NCBI GenBank assembly: GCA_964247975.1
Contig: CAXTWH010000001.1
Location: forward strand, 138,570-202,569
Direction: 5' to 3'
Length of the DNA: 64,000 nt
Origin: KBS-96 sp964247975
GTDB taxonomy: Bacteria > Acidobacteriota > Terriglobia > Bryobacterales > Bryobacteraceae
Made by a program: the position numbers and the translations under genes. How positions within the stretch are numbered: position 1 is the stretch's first letter; each line of letters starts with the position of its first letter. Below the pieces are notes generated by a model, which worked only from the letters and a program-made list of their open reading frames with translations, made no database searches and had not been told where the DNA came from. Positions 1 through 8,225 of the stretch are shown one piece after another.

Positions 1-2074
1 AACCGGCGGCATAGATACGGCGAACGTGTTCAATGCGAAGATCATCGCCGGTGAAGCCAAATCCGGGCCGGAGGCAAAAGCCCGTTAGATTTAACCAGCG
101 TGCTTCATGCGCGGCGTTCTTGCGGCGTCCTTCTGACAAGTTCAGAAGCTTGTCTGCTAAAGCGCGAAGTGTGTTGAGCGGCCACGATAACCGTCCTAAA
201 GCCAGTATCTGCTCCAAACGCGCCGGTAATTGTTCAGGAACAATAACAGAAGAAGTTAACGGACCGAACACCTGTTCAATCAACAGTTCCGCTTGCGCTT
301 GCAGTTCTCCGCTAACTACGGCCCCGGAACGCACTGTCGGCGCGGCGGCGCTTTCGTCGTTTGTTTCCGCATTTTTGCGCAGTTGAAACTGCAAGCGCCA
401 ACGATGTTCGCTGATCTTTGATTCGGCCCAGGTTTCCAGAGTTCCGACCTCATTCAGCCGAGCCGCCAGCGCGACCGGGATCAGCCGTTCGCCGCCTTTT
501 CCAAACCGGATCACAGCACGCAGAGGAGCATGAAGCCGCGGATCGGAAGCCGGGTCCGACAGATCGGCAGTGACAGGAAGATTCACTAAGCTTCCTGCTT
601 GGTCTTCGGTGCGGGACAACGAACTATATAAACGAAACGCAACCGGCTTGTTGGCCACCAGTTGCAGGTCTTCCCGATTAAGCCGGATTTCTTCGCCTTC
701 TTCGGTTCCGCGCGGCACCAGACAAACTGTTTGAATCGATTCAGCTTCGTTTCCATTCAAGCCCAGAAAATAAGCACGGGGCAATCCGCCTCTCACCAGT
801 ACGCCTGCGCCGGTGGAGCGGACATAGGAATAGTAAGCAGCGCCGATAGCCACGGCCAGATCAAGATCTTGGCTTTCAAAAGTCTGCGGACGGCGGCCAT
901 ACCAGCTCTCCACCGCATCGCGAACGCGATCACGAAAAACACCGGGAATAAAAAATCCGCCGTTGAACAGAATGGCGTCAATGCCCTTCTCCGCTTCGGA
1001 AGCATGAGACAGAAAATCAGCCAGATGGCGAGTGATGGCCGGATCGGAAACATACGGCAGACCAAGCTCCCGAAATACGCTTTGCTTATCCTGCTGCGGT
1101 TTATCCGTCAAATGGCAGAACGGCAGAAAACCATCCAGCGCAAGCTCTAACACTTCGTCGCGAGTGAGAACTATCTTCAACGCGCCGCCCACTAGCGAAG
1201 AACCGCTTCCGGCCAGTGTGATTTCCACGCTCGGCACACCCTCAGGCGAAAGCAGCCGTTCTTTCGCATTGGAACACTGCCGACGCAACGCGCTACGCTG
1301 GCGAAGCGTAAGCGGTTTTCCAATTTTCGATTCTGCCAGCCAGGAAAGGGTCAGGTCCAGATTATCGCCGCCTAACAACAGATGTTTGCCAACCGTGGTG
1401 CGGGTAAACTGAACGCGGTCGCCCTCGCGATGCACTCGGATCAAAGTGAAATCGCTGGTGCCGCCGCCGACATCGCACACCAAAACCGTTTGGCCATCGA
1501 ACAATTCTTTATTAGAGCGGGCAAGATGCGATGAGATCCACGCATAAAATGCGGCCATCGGCTCTTCCAACAGCGTAAGCCTCTCAAGACCCGCTGCACG
1601 AGCCGCTTCCACCGTCAGTTCACGAGCTTCTTCATCGAAGCTGGCCGGCACAGTGAGCACAACATCCTGTTCAGATAAAGGAACGCCTTTGTTTTTTTCC
1701 CAACTCTCTTTCAAGAAGGAAAGGTAACGAGCGGACGCTTCCACCGGCGACACAATTCTGCCTGCTTCCTCGCTGTCCCAGGGCAAAAGCTTCGCGGTGC
1801 GGTCTGCTTCAGAGTTTGAGAGCCAGGATTTTGCTGAATGAACAATCTTAGTGGGAACCAAAGCGCCTTGTTCACGCGCCCATGCGCCCACAATGGGGGG
1901 GTCGCTGAGGTAAATAAAAGAAGGAAGCGTGCGCAGCGCAGTGCTGCGGGTAGCATCAGTTTGCTGCTCGATCGAGAGCGTGTGAATGGGCGGATAATCC
2001 GCTTCAGCCGCTTCCAGCGGATCAATATAAGCCAAAGCCGAGTTGGTCGTGCCCAGGTCGATTCCGACCTTCAT
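1..2074 (-). CDS. Hsp70 family protein with long C-terminal extension (3' end outside window)
   Basis: The visible 691 codons begin MKVGIDLGTTNSALAY, the phosphate-1 loop of Hsp70 ATPases, and continue with the second phosphate loop CDVGGGTSDFTLI and the adenosine motif FNGGFF. The nucleotide-binding domain is therefore intact. Beyond it the protein runs on past the length of its 601-residue neighbour, so it has an extra C-terminal region (in known families of this type, DUF3731; assignment inferred). The ATG overlaps the stop of the upstream Hsp70 gene in an ATGA tetranucleotide, which implies translational coupling. It is the third gene of a DUF2760 - Hsp70 - Hsp70 operon. These paired atypical Hsp70s occur without DnaJ or GrpE partners, and their client is unknown. 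The gene is cut by the window edge; no internal stop is seen. Confidence 0.9.
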   Translation of the reverse strand, partial: MKVGIDLGTTNSALAYIDPLEAAEADYPPIHTLSIEQQTDATRSTALRTLPSFIYLSDPPIVGAWAREQGALVPTKIVHSAKSWLSNSEADRTAKLLPWDSEEAGRIVSPVEASARYLSFLKESWEKNKGVPLSEQDVVLTVPASFDEEARELTVEAARAAGLERLTLLEEPMAAFYAWISSHLARSNKELFDGQTVLVCDVGGGTSDFTLIRVHREGDRVQFTRTTVGKHLLLGGDNLDLTLSWLAESKIGKPLTLRQRSALRRQCSNAKERLLSPEGVPSVEITLAGSGSSLVGGALKIVLTRDEVLELALDGFLPFCHLTDKPQQDKQSVFRELGLPYVSDPAITRHLADFLSHASEAEKGIDAILFNGGFFIPGVFRDRVRDAVESWYGRRPQTFESQDLDLAVAIGAAYYSYVRSTGAGVLVRGGLPRAYFLGLNGNEAESIQTVCLVPRGTEEGEEIRLNREDLQLVANKPVAFRLYSSLSRTEDQAGSLVNLPVTADLSDPASDPRLHAPLRAVIRFGKGGERLIPVALAARLNEVGTLETWAESKISEHRWRLQFQLRKNAETNDESAAAPTVRSGAVVSGELQAQAELLIEQVFGPLTSSVIVPEQLPARLEQILALGRLSWPLNTLRALADKLLNLSEGRRKNAAHEARWLNLTGFCLRPGFGFTGDDLRIEHVRRIYAAG

Positions 2075-3876
2075 GCGGCTTGGCGCTCCCGAACGTTGAA
2101 TTCCAGTTTCCAGCGCCGCCCATCACTGGCTACGCACCACAATTCCAACATGCCGGTTTCCGTGACATGGCTTTCCAGCGTCACCGGAACAACTTCTTCG
2201 CCGGTAGCATCGTTGCGAGCCGGAAGCAGAACCTCAATAGGTGATAACTCTTCAAACTCATCCGTGATCTGGTCCACCATCAAACCCGGAGCATCGTTCT
2301 TACGAAGGCGCGAAGAAAAGAACCGGAACTCGGCAGGCTCGCCGACAACCAGCGCGAACTTCCGATCAGGAAGAGCCACCTGGGAACCTTCTTCCAAGCC
2401 GAAAGGCACCACTGCCAAAGCTTTCATCGGCGCGGGCATTCCCGGCACCGCCGGCATAGAAGTTTCGATGCCAACATAATAAGTGCGCGGCACGCCGCCG
2501 CGAATGCGAACGCCTTTCCCGCTGCGAGCCAGCCCATAGTAAGCTGCTCCATGCGCCACCGCGTGCATAAGGTCGCTTTGTTTTGTTTCGTTTTGCAGAA
2601 TGGTGAGCGGAGGCGCTCCTGTTTCGGTAAGCCAGCCTTGTAAAACCTGCGCTAGGCGATTCTCAATCGCGGCGGCTTGCAAAACGCCGCCATTCAAAAG
2701 CAAATGCGTAGGCCGGGCAATGCCGCTGCTGCCCATATTTTTCGCTGCCTGACGAAGAAACTGAGCCAGATGCTTAGTGACGGCCACATCAGACGCATAA
2801 TTCAAACCAACTTCCATCAAGCCGGATCGTCTTTGTTTTTGCGGAACGGCATCCTGAGTTGTTTCAGGGAAAAAGCCGTCAAGCAGCAGAGTGCTTACTT
2901 CACTACGAGTCAGTTTGGTGCGAATGCTTTTACCGATTAAACCGGTGCCGCGGCCAAGCAGAGTGATGTTCTGTTCAGTGGCTTCGCTGCCGGAAAGGAG
3001 CGCTTCTTTTGCCGCGCGGCTTTGCTGCCAAAGCGAGTGAAATTGAATCGCGTCCAGTTTCGTGTTCTTCGCCCCTAACTGCTGTTCCACATAACGAGCC
3101 AGGGCAAGATCCATATTGTCGCCGCCGAGCAGAATATGCTCGCCTACCGCAACTCGCTCCAATTGAAGCTCGCCCGCGCGTTCGGTTACAGCAATCAGAG
3201 TAAAGTCGGTTGTGCCGCCGCCGATGTCAACAATCAGGATGGTGTCGCCCGGCTTAATCTGTTCGCGCCAGTTCGCGTTTCTAGCCACCCAGGAATAAAA
3301 AGCGGCTTGGGGTTCTTCCAGAAGCGTAACTTCGGGATAGCCCGCCAGTTTTGCGGCGCGCTGTGTTAATTCGCGCGCTGCGGCATCAAAGGAAGCAGGC
3401 ACCGTAATCAACACGCGCTGTTGTTCGAACTTTGCTTTCGGGTGCTCCTGGTTCCAGGCAAAACGCAGATGCTCTAGATACTGCCGGGAAGCTTCCACCG
3501 CTGAAATCTTTGCTACGCCTTCCGGCGCGGCAGTGGGTAGCAAAGGCTGCGACGGATCAACGCTTTGACTGGATAACCAGGACTTAGCGGAAGCAACTAA
3601 GCGGCCTGCGTTTTCCACGCCGCGCTTCTGAGCCAGTCGTCCCGTAATGTAAGGCGACTTTGCATTCCAGGGCAGCGCCAGCGCGCCTTCCACAAACTCA
3701 GCCGGAGCAGGAATGTAAAGCGAAGAAGGCAGCAGAGTTTCAGCAGCAATCTCACCAGGGTTGACTAACTGCGGAATGTTTGACAAGCGCAGAATTGGAT
3801 TTTCCTGTTCCGCTTCCGCGTAGGCCAGGGCGCAGTTTGTGGTTCCAAGATCAATGCCTAAAATATGTTGGGGCAT
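2071..3876 (-). CDS. Hsp70 family protein (short, atypical)
   Basis: The product is 601 residues and begins MPQHILGIDLGTTNCALAY (phosphate-1 loop). It carries DIGGGTTDFTLI near residue 215 (phosphate-2 loop) and LLNGGVLQ near residue 395 (adenosine motif). These mark an actin-fold Hsp70 ATPase. The roughly 170 residues after the ATPase are shorter than and unlike the DnaK peptide-binding domain plus lid, so it is not DnaK itself. It follows the DUF2760 gene by 6 bp and overlaps the next Hsp70 by 4 bp, so the two chaperone-like proteins are probably made together and may act as a pair. Cytoplasmic: no signal peptide. Function beyond ATP-dependent chaperone-like action is not known. Confidence 0.92.
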   Translation of the reverse strand: MPQHILGIDLGTTNCALAYAEAEQENPILRLSNIPQLVNPGEIAAETLLPSSLYIPAPAEFVEGALALPWNAKSPYITGRLAQKRGVENAGRLVASAKSWLSSQSVDPSQPLLPTAAPEGVAKISAVEASRQYLEHLRFAWNQEHPKAKFEQQRVLITVPASFDAAARELTQRAAKLAGYPEVTLLEEPQAAFYSWVARNANWREQIKPGDTILIVDIGGGTTDFTLIAVTERAGELQLERVAVGEHILLGGDNMDLALARYVEQQLGAKNTKLDAIQFHSLWQQSRAAKEALLSGSEATEQNITLLGRGTGLIGKSIRTKLTRSEVSTLLLDGFFPETTQDAVPQKQRRSGLMEVGLNYASDVAVTKHLAQFLRQAAKNMGSSGIARPTHLLLNGGVLQAAAIENRLAQVLQGWLTETGAPPLTILQNETKQSDLMHAVAHGAAYYGLARSGKGVRIRGGVPRTYYVGIETSMPAVPGMPAPMKALAVVPFGLEEGSQVALPDRKFALVVGEPAEFRFFSSRLRKNDAPGLMVDQITDEFEELSPIEVLLPARNDATGEEVVPVTLESHVTETGMLELWCVASDGRRWKLEFNVRERQAA

Positions 3877-3882
3877 GGGTAA

Positions 3883-4407
3883 CTATTCCACTTCAATTTC
3901 AGCAGGCGCGATGATGTTTACATCCTGCTTGCCAAGCTGCGGCAGATTCACCCCGGTTGCCGCCCAGCCCCGGTGCCGCAGCAAGCCGCCGTTCGCTTTG
4001 CCGCTGGCCGGAACATTGCCGAGCAGTTTAATGCGATTCGGGTCCGGCGCTTTTGCGGCATCCAGCTTTTGAAAGGTTCCTTCAACGGAATCAATGACAG
4101 GCGCTAAGGTGACATGCCGGCCGAGGCAGGCGCGAGAATCGGCGTGAAGACTGCGAACAGCAGCGCCCACCTGATCATCGGAGTAGCTGGAAATATCCTC
4201 CATTAAAAAATCAATCAAACGCGCGTCTCGCTGCAGGATGCCAAGAATCTGCAAAGCTCCCTCTTTGGAATTAGGCGGTGGCGCCGGCGGCAGGTCGGGC
4301 ACAAGCTTCACCTTGGCATAACCAAATTCTTGCGCAATGTCTTCCGGCAGCGAGCCGCCAAACAGAATGGCGAAGAAGCTGCGGAAAGCAGATGAAATTC
4401 GAGACAA
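3883..4407 (-). CDS. DUF2760 domain protein, first gene of Hsp70 operon
   Basis: A 174-residue protein with the DUF2760 pattern: an N-terminal FRSFFAILFGG segment, a proline-rich linker (PDLPPAPPPN), then GALQILGILQRDARLIDFL and the C-terminal GLLRHRGWAATGVNLP. I chose the TTG start at 4407 because GAGG lies five bases upstream of it and the product then begins LSRISSAFRSFF (initiator Met), as family members do; an upstream TTG at 4446 would add 13 residues with no Shine-Dalgarno. The gene is 6 bp from the first Hsp70 gene. DUF2760 genes are known mainly from this linkage to paired Hsp70 genes, so a role as partner or co-chaperone is an inference from context. Confidence 0.8.
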   Translation of the reverse strand: MSRISSAFRSFFAILFGGSLPEDIAQEFGYAKVKLVPDLPPAPPPNSKEGALQILGILQRDARLIDFLMEDISSYSDDQVGAAVRSLHADSRACLGRHVTLAPVIDSVEGTFQKLDAAKAPDPNRIKLLGNVPASGKANGGLLRHRGWAATGVNLPQLGKQDVNIIAPAEIEVE

Positions 4408-4706
4408 ATGATCCTCTTCCTTTTTCAGGATATCAACCGTAAGCAATAGCCATGCCCTTTTCAGCGTTCCCGAGGGGCTGCGCTGTTGATGCAGGAATTA
4501 TTTTGTGTTTTCATTTCATCTTGTGCGCCGCACTGGTTTTCACGAGAAAATTTCCTACTATCCTCCCTGATAAAGCTTGCAGGAACAGAAAACTCTTAGT
4601 GCATGAAAACGCGTTTGTCAACTTTTCTCTAGGATAGAAAGCAAAATGCCGTTATAGTAGAAACAAAGCAGTACCAAATTGTTTGAAAGGGAGAATCGAA
4701 AAAATT

Positions 4707-4859
4707 ATGGCAACAAAGAAAGCACCGGCAAAGAAGGCGGTGAAGAAAGCACCGGCAAAGAAGGCAGCGCCGAAGAAGGCTGCACCGGCAAAGAAAGCGG
4801 TGAAGAAAGCTGTTAAAAAAGCCGTTAAGAAAGCAACCAAGAAAACCGCCAGCAAGTAA
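4707..4859 (+). CDS. Histone H1-like Lys/Ala-rich protein, 50 residues
   Basis: ATG at 4707 to TAA at 4857-4859 encodes 50 residues starting MATKKAPAKKAVKKAPAKK. Nearly half are lysine, most of the rest alanine, proline and threonine, in repeating KKAPAKKA / VKKAVKKA units. This is the composition of bacterial histone H1-like proteins (Hc1/AlgP-tail/HupB-tail type), which are disordered and coat DNA through charge. AAGGGAG lies about 13 bp upstream of the ATG and a rho-independent terminator follows 28 bp downstream, so it is a single-gene transcript. It is shorter than most relatives and consists of the tail only. A role in nucleoid compaction is inferred from composition, not from a folded domain. 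Confidence 0.82.
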   Translation: MATKKAPAKKAVKKAPAKKAAPKKAAPAKKAVKKAVKKAVKKATKKTASK

Positions 4860-4887
4860 TCATCACTTCGGCAGTTCTTCTTCTAAG

Positions 4888-4924
4888 CGCCCGTACAGCG
4901 TTGGCTGGTATGGGCGTTTTTATT
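4888..4924 (+). terminator. Rho-independent terminator of the histone-like gene
   Basis: CGCCC at 4888 pairs with GGGCG ending at 4916, with further pairing of TAC and GC inside around a GTTG loop, followed by a T-rich run (GTTTTTATTT). It lies 28 bp after the histone-like stop codon. Confidence 0.8.
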
Positions 4925-5006
4925 TGGAGCGAAGCCAATAGAATAAGTGGCAGAAATCCTTAAATTCTGCTTATCAATTTCTTATGATGGGGAAATTTAG
5001 GAAGTC

Positions 5007-5083
5007 TGGTGCCGGCGGCAGGAGTTGAACCTGCGACCTACGGATTATGAGACCGTCGCTCTAACCACCTGAGCTACACCGGC
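5007..5083 (-). tRNA. tRNA-Met (CAT anticodon), elongator type
   Basis: The reverse strand gives acceptor GCCGGTG pairing with CGCCGGC, D arm TAGCTCAGGTGGTTAGAGC, anticodon loop CTCATAA, variable loop AGGTC, a 5-bp T arm (GCAGG/CCTGC) and an encoded CCA tail. The anticodon CAT and lack of the three G:C pairs flanking the loop exclude the initiator, which lies at 8946-9022. The last anticodon-stem pair (31:39) is T:T, a mismatch. A CAT anticodon is also used by lysidine-modified tRNA-Ile2, which I cannot exclude by eye. Confidence 0.9.
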
Positions 5084-5143
5084 ACGCTTCCTTTAGACTA
5101 TCATGCGCAAGCAACGCCGGAGCGGAACATAAATTCAGAAGGC

Positions 5144-6478
5144 TTAGGCCCACAACTCCTCAACGGATAAAGGATCAATCGACTCGTCACGCACCGTTGT
5201 TTCTTTTACACGCTGCATCAAAACAGAGGCCGCTAAAAAGCAGACTCCGCCCAGCACAATCGCTTTCATTCGATCGTTTCCCAGCAGGTGAGCCATAATC
5301 CAGCCGAACACAAGCGCGGAAAGAATTTCCGGAATCACGATGAAGAAGTTGAAAATTCCCATATAGATGCCCATTCGATTAGATGGCAGCGCCCCGGCTA
5401 ATATCGAATAAGGCATGGAAAGAATACTGGCCCAGGCAATTCCCACGCCGAGCATCGGCAGAAACAGAAGCCATTGGTTATGAATAAAGGCGATCGAGAG
5501 AAACCCGATCGCGCCCATCGCCAAACATAAACTGTGAGTTCCTCGTTTGCCGATTCGATTGACCAGAAGCGGCAGCAGCGGCGACACCAGGAAGCAAACT
5601 GCATTGTAAACACCCGAACAGTAACCCGCCCAAATAATTCCTTTCGTGTAAGCAGGGTCAGCGGTGCTGTTTGCTCCAAATACATTGTGCGCAACAGCCA
5701 CTGCAAAGTAAAGAAACAGGCAGAATAAACCAAACCATGTTAGTAGCTGCACAACCGCTAGCTGGCGCATAGTGGAAGGCATTTCACGCGCTGCCAGCAA
5801 AATCTGTTGCAGGTCAAACCGCTTTGCTGTTTTCAGCCGTTCTTTTTCCGCCGCGCTGGGGGGATATTCTTTGGTGGTAAAAATGGTCCAGAGAACCGCG
5901 CTCAAAAATGCTGCGGCTCCAATCCAGAATGATAAGCGCACAACCGTCGGTATTGCTCCTGTTCGTTCGGTGGTCTGCGAACTCATAAGCCGGTTTAGCA
6001 GCCAAGGCAAGTACGAAGCCGCTACGCTACCTACGCCAATGAAAAAGCTTTGCATGGTGAATCCTCGCGCGCGCTGCTCGTCAGGTAGCATATCGGCCAC
6101 AAACGCCCGGAACGGCTCCATGCTGATGTTGATGGAAGCATCCATAATCCAGAGCAGCCCCGCAGCCATCCATAAGGCGGAACTGGTCGGCATCAGGATC
6201 AACGCGATCGAACTGAGAATGGCTCCGGTCAAAAAGAAAGGGCGGCGGCGGCCTAGCGGTCCCCAAGTGTTATCGCTCCAATGCCCGATAATCGGCTGCA
6301 CAAACAACCCGGTTAAAGGAGCCGCCAGCCAGAGTATCGGCAACTGATCCGGTTGAGCGCCCAGGTACTCATAAATGGCGCTCATGTTGTTCATCTGGAG
6401 AGTCCAGCCAAACTGGATACCCAGGAAGCCGAAACTCATATTCCAGATTTGAGGGAAAGTTAATCGAGGCTTTTCCAT
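5144..6478 (-). CDS. MFS sugar transporter, SLC45/MFS_2-like
   Basis: About 444 residues with some twelve hydrophobic segments. The loop after TM2 reads PIIGHWSDNTWGPLGRRRPF, the D-x(n)-G-R-R signature of major facilitator transporters and close to sucrose/maltose carriers of the SLC45/GPH type. I start at the ATG at 6478 because AGGA sits five bases before it and the product begins MEKPRLTFPQIWNMSFGFLG; a longer frame from 6511 would overlap the upstream gene by 13 bp with no ribosome site. The gene follows the enolase-superfamily gene by 20 bp, so they probably form one operon, the transporter supplying the sugar or sugar acid that the enzyme acts on. The substrate is not deducible. Confidence 0.85.
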   Translation of the reverse strand: MEKPRLTFPQIWNMSFGFLGIQFGWTLQMNNMSAIYEYLGAQPDQLPILWLAAPLTGLFVQPIIGHWSDNTWGPLGRRRPFFLTGAILSSIALILMPTSSALWMAAGLLWIMDASINISMEPFRAFVADMLPDEQRARGFTMQSFFIGVGSVAASYLPWLLNRLMSSQTTERTGAIPTVVRLSFWIGAAAFLSAVLWTIFTTKEYPPSAAEKERLKTAKRFDLQQILLAAREMPSTMRQLAVVQLLTWFGLFCLFLYFAVAVAHNVFGANSTADPAYTKGIIWAGYCSGVYNAVCFLVSPLLPLLVNRIGKRGTHSLCLAMGAIGFLSIAFIHNQWLLFLPMLGVGIAWASILSMPYSILAGALPSNRMGIYMGIFNFFIVIPEILSALVFGWIMAHLLGNDRMKAIVLGGVCFLAASVLMQRVKETTVRDESIDPLSVEELWA

Positions 6479-6498
6479 TTTTTCCTGAGCATCAGCGT

Positions 6499-7785
6499 TT
6501 ATCCCCACCAAGCTTCACCGGGCGCCAGGTGAGCGCGCGCCACGTCGGGATTGATCTCAACACCATAGCCGGGTTTATCTTGAATCGTCAGATAACCTTT
6601 TTCCCAGATTGGTCCTTCATGCATAACCAGATCGGGCCACCATTCAACATAGTTTGCTAATTCATGGATTCGAAAATTACGCATGGCGGAAGCGGCATGG
6701 GCAGAAGCAATGGTTCCCACCGGACTAGCGGGATTATGAGCCGCTGTCCAAATGCCGTAAGTGCCGGCAAAATCAGAAATGCGCTTTGATTCCAAAAGTC
6801 CGCCGGATTTTGGAATATCAATGTGCACTCCATCGCAGCCTTGCAGCTCAATCAGCTTCTCGAATCCCTGCAAACCATATAAGTTTTCACCCGTACACAC
6901 CGGCACCGGCGATTCTCTTCTTACCAAAGCCATAGTTTCCGGGTTCTCCGGCGGAACCGGATCTTCTATCCACATGGGATTCACTTCTTCAAGAGCTCTT
7001 GCTAACGCAATTGCATCGCGCGTGTCGTAATGCCAGTGCAGATCAATCGCAAACTCCCCGCTCGGCCCTAACTGTTCGCGGACGACGTTCATGCAGCGCA
7101 CAATGCTGCGGATATCGCCGGTTTTCAGATTTCTGAGATAAGTATCATGCCCCGGCAACTGATTGTCGGGGTCAAGCGTTTTGGGAATGCCATCGCCTTG
7201 GAATTTGAAAGCAGTCCATCCCCATTTTTCCGCTTGCGCTTGTTGCACCAGATCTTTCCAGGAAGCAGGATCATCCACCTGCTTTTTAGGTAACTGCATG
7301 GTCCGGTAAAAGCGAACGCGGTCGCGGAATCGCCCTCCGAGCAGATTGCAGGCGGGAGTTTGCAAAATTCGTCCAGCCAGATCCCACAAAGCAATTTCGA
7401 TGCCGCTGGCGGCAGTTACGGTTGCTCCCCCGATAGCACCTGCGCCTGCGCTTTGCATCAGCATTTTGGTATACAGTTTATCGACGTTCAGCGGGTCCTC
7501 GCCTTTGACAATAGGACCCATTTTGTTTACAACCAGATCCTTTACGCCCCAGCCCCAATACGCTTCGCCGATGCCATAAAGGCCCGAATCGGTTTCAATC
7601 TTAATCAGGTTCCAATCCCACGTGCCGCGCACAATCATGCATTTCACTTCGGTGATCTTTACCTTACGGCTGAGCGCTGTCGCCGCATGGGCATAGCGGG
7701 CAGGAAACAATTGTGTAGCCGGCAAAAGCCCGGCTGCCGCCAGTCCCGCTGTTTGCAGAAAACGCCTGCGCGGCCAGTTTTGCAT
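6499..7785 (-). CDS. Enolase-superfamily (mandelate racemase/galactonate dehydratase-like) protein, Tat-exported
   Basis: The 428-residue product begins with a twin-arginine signal, RRRFLQTAGLAAAGL, and is likely exported folded. The body carries enolase-superfamily landmarks in order: AFKFQGD (general base region), IDLHWHYD (first metal ligand Asp plus a D-x-H pair), WIEDP (second ligand Glu), TGENLYG (third ligand Glu) and AAHNPASPVG (catalytic His). The D-x-H and HNPASP pattern is that of acid-sugar dehydratases such as D-galactonate dehydratase rather than racemases. Reaction expected: Mg-dependent removal of water from a sugar acid. Periplasmic location is unusual for the family but repeated in soil Acidobacteria and Planctomycetes. 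It is upstream of the MFS transporter. The exact substrate is unknown. Confidence 0.85.
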   Translation of the reverse strand: MQNWPRRRFLQTAGLAAAGLLPATQLFPARYAHAATALSRKVKITEVKCMIVRGTWDWNLIKIETDSGLYGIGEAYWGWGVKDLVVNKMGPIVKGEDPLNVDKLYTKMLMQSAGAGAIGGATVTAASGIEIALWDLAGRILQTPACNLLGGRFRDRVRFYRTMQLPKKQVDDPASWKDLVQQAQAEKWGWTAFKFQGDGIPKTLDPDNQLPGHDTYLRNLKTGDIRSIVRCMNVVREQLGPSGEFAIDLHWHYDTRDAIALARALEEVNPMWIEDPVPPENPETMALVRRESPVPVCTGENLYGLQGFEKLIELQGCDGVHIDIPKSGGLLESKRISDFAGTYGIWTAAHNPASPVGTIASAHAASAMRNFRIHELANYVEWWPDLVMHEGPIWEKGYLTIQDKPGYGVEINPDVARAHLAPGEAWWG

Positions 7786-7943
7786 GATAACTGTTCCTGC
7801 TTTCCATTTTCGGTTCTGCTAAAGCACGTGCAACAATTAAAGACTTTGTTGACTAGCGGAGCGAGCCGGAATTTTACTTTGCTGAAGATATCACAGAAAG
7901 GGTAGGAAGACCACAATCGAAAGATAGGAACAAGCAGGAATCG

Positions 7944-7988
7944 TGCTTGGTTGCGGGGGACGGATTTGAACCGCCGACTGGGTTATGA
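7944..7988 (-). repeat. Partial copy of initiator tRNA 3' part (left boundary of island)
   Basis: Bases 7944-7978 are identical over 35 bp to 8942-8976, covering the CCA end, acceptor 3' strand and T arm of tRNA-fMet. After a 3-base gap (CTT missing) another 10 bases, 7979-7988, match the anticodon-stem region at 8980-8989, then similarity stops. The D arm and 5' half are absent, so it cannot be a functional tRNA. It has the shape of an attachment-site duplicate. Confidence 0.85.
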
Positions 7989-8015
7989 ATACGCTAATTA
8001 CAACAGCAAATCAGT

Positions 8016-8225
8016 TTATTTGTGTGAAATCGGTTGTATGTTCATGCACGGAACTTGTGGGTCAATCGAAATGGAACAATAATACTCGTAAAGACGCTCC
8101 AAGCTGTAATCGAAGCATTCGGCAAGTTCCGCCCGGTGCCGATGCAACTCCTCAACGATCTCATCCTCATGCCATTTCTCCCATGAGTTCGTCGGGGGTA
8201 CAGATGGTTGGTGATTCGTAGCCAT
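8016..8225 (-). CDS. Small protein overlapping PIN gene, possible antitoxin/partner
   Basis: 69 residues, charged, with the core WHEDEIVEELHRHRAELAECFDYSLERLYEYY. Small proteins with this R-x2-R-x-E-L-x4-F-x-Y-D pattern are, as I recall, often found directly next to PIN-domain genes, but I know no assigned function. The ATG at 8225 lies inside the PIN gene, giving a 59-bp overlap in another frame; no start codon exists closer to the PIN stop in this frame, so the overlap appears real. AAGGA lies about 13 bp before the start. Its place downstream of the toxin is the reverse of classical VapBC order. The antitoxin role is a guess from context. Confidence 0.55.
   Translation of the reverse strand: MATNHQPSVPPTNSWEKWHEDEIVEELHRHRAELAECFDYSLERLYEYYCSISIDPQVPCMNIQPISHK

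Noticed and set aside
4452..4637. 61-residue plus-strand frame upstream of the histone-like gene
   Set aside because: No Shine-Dalgarno, no recognisable domain and irregular composition; treated as intergenic.
4652..4855. Hydrophobic 67-residue reverse-strand frame with FFAGAFF repeats
   Set aside because: It is the exact antisense of the lysine/alanine repeats in the histone-like gene; AAG/GCC repeats read backwards give Phe/Ala. No ribosome site.
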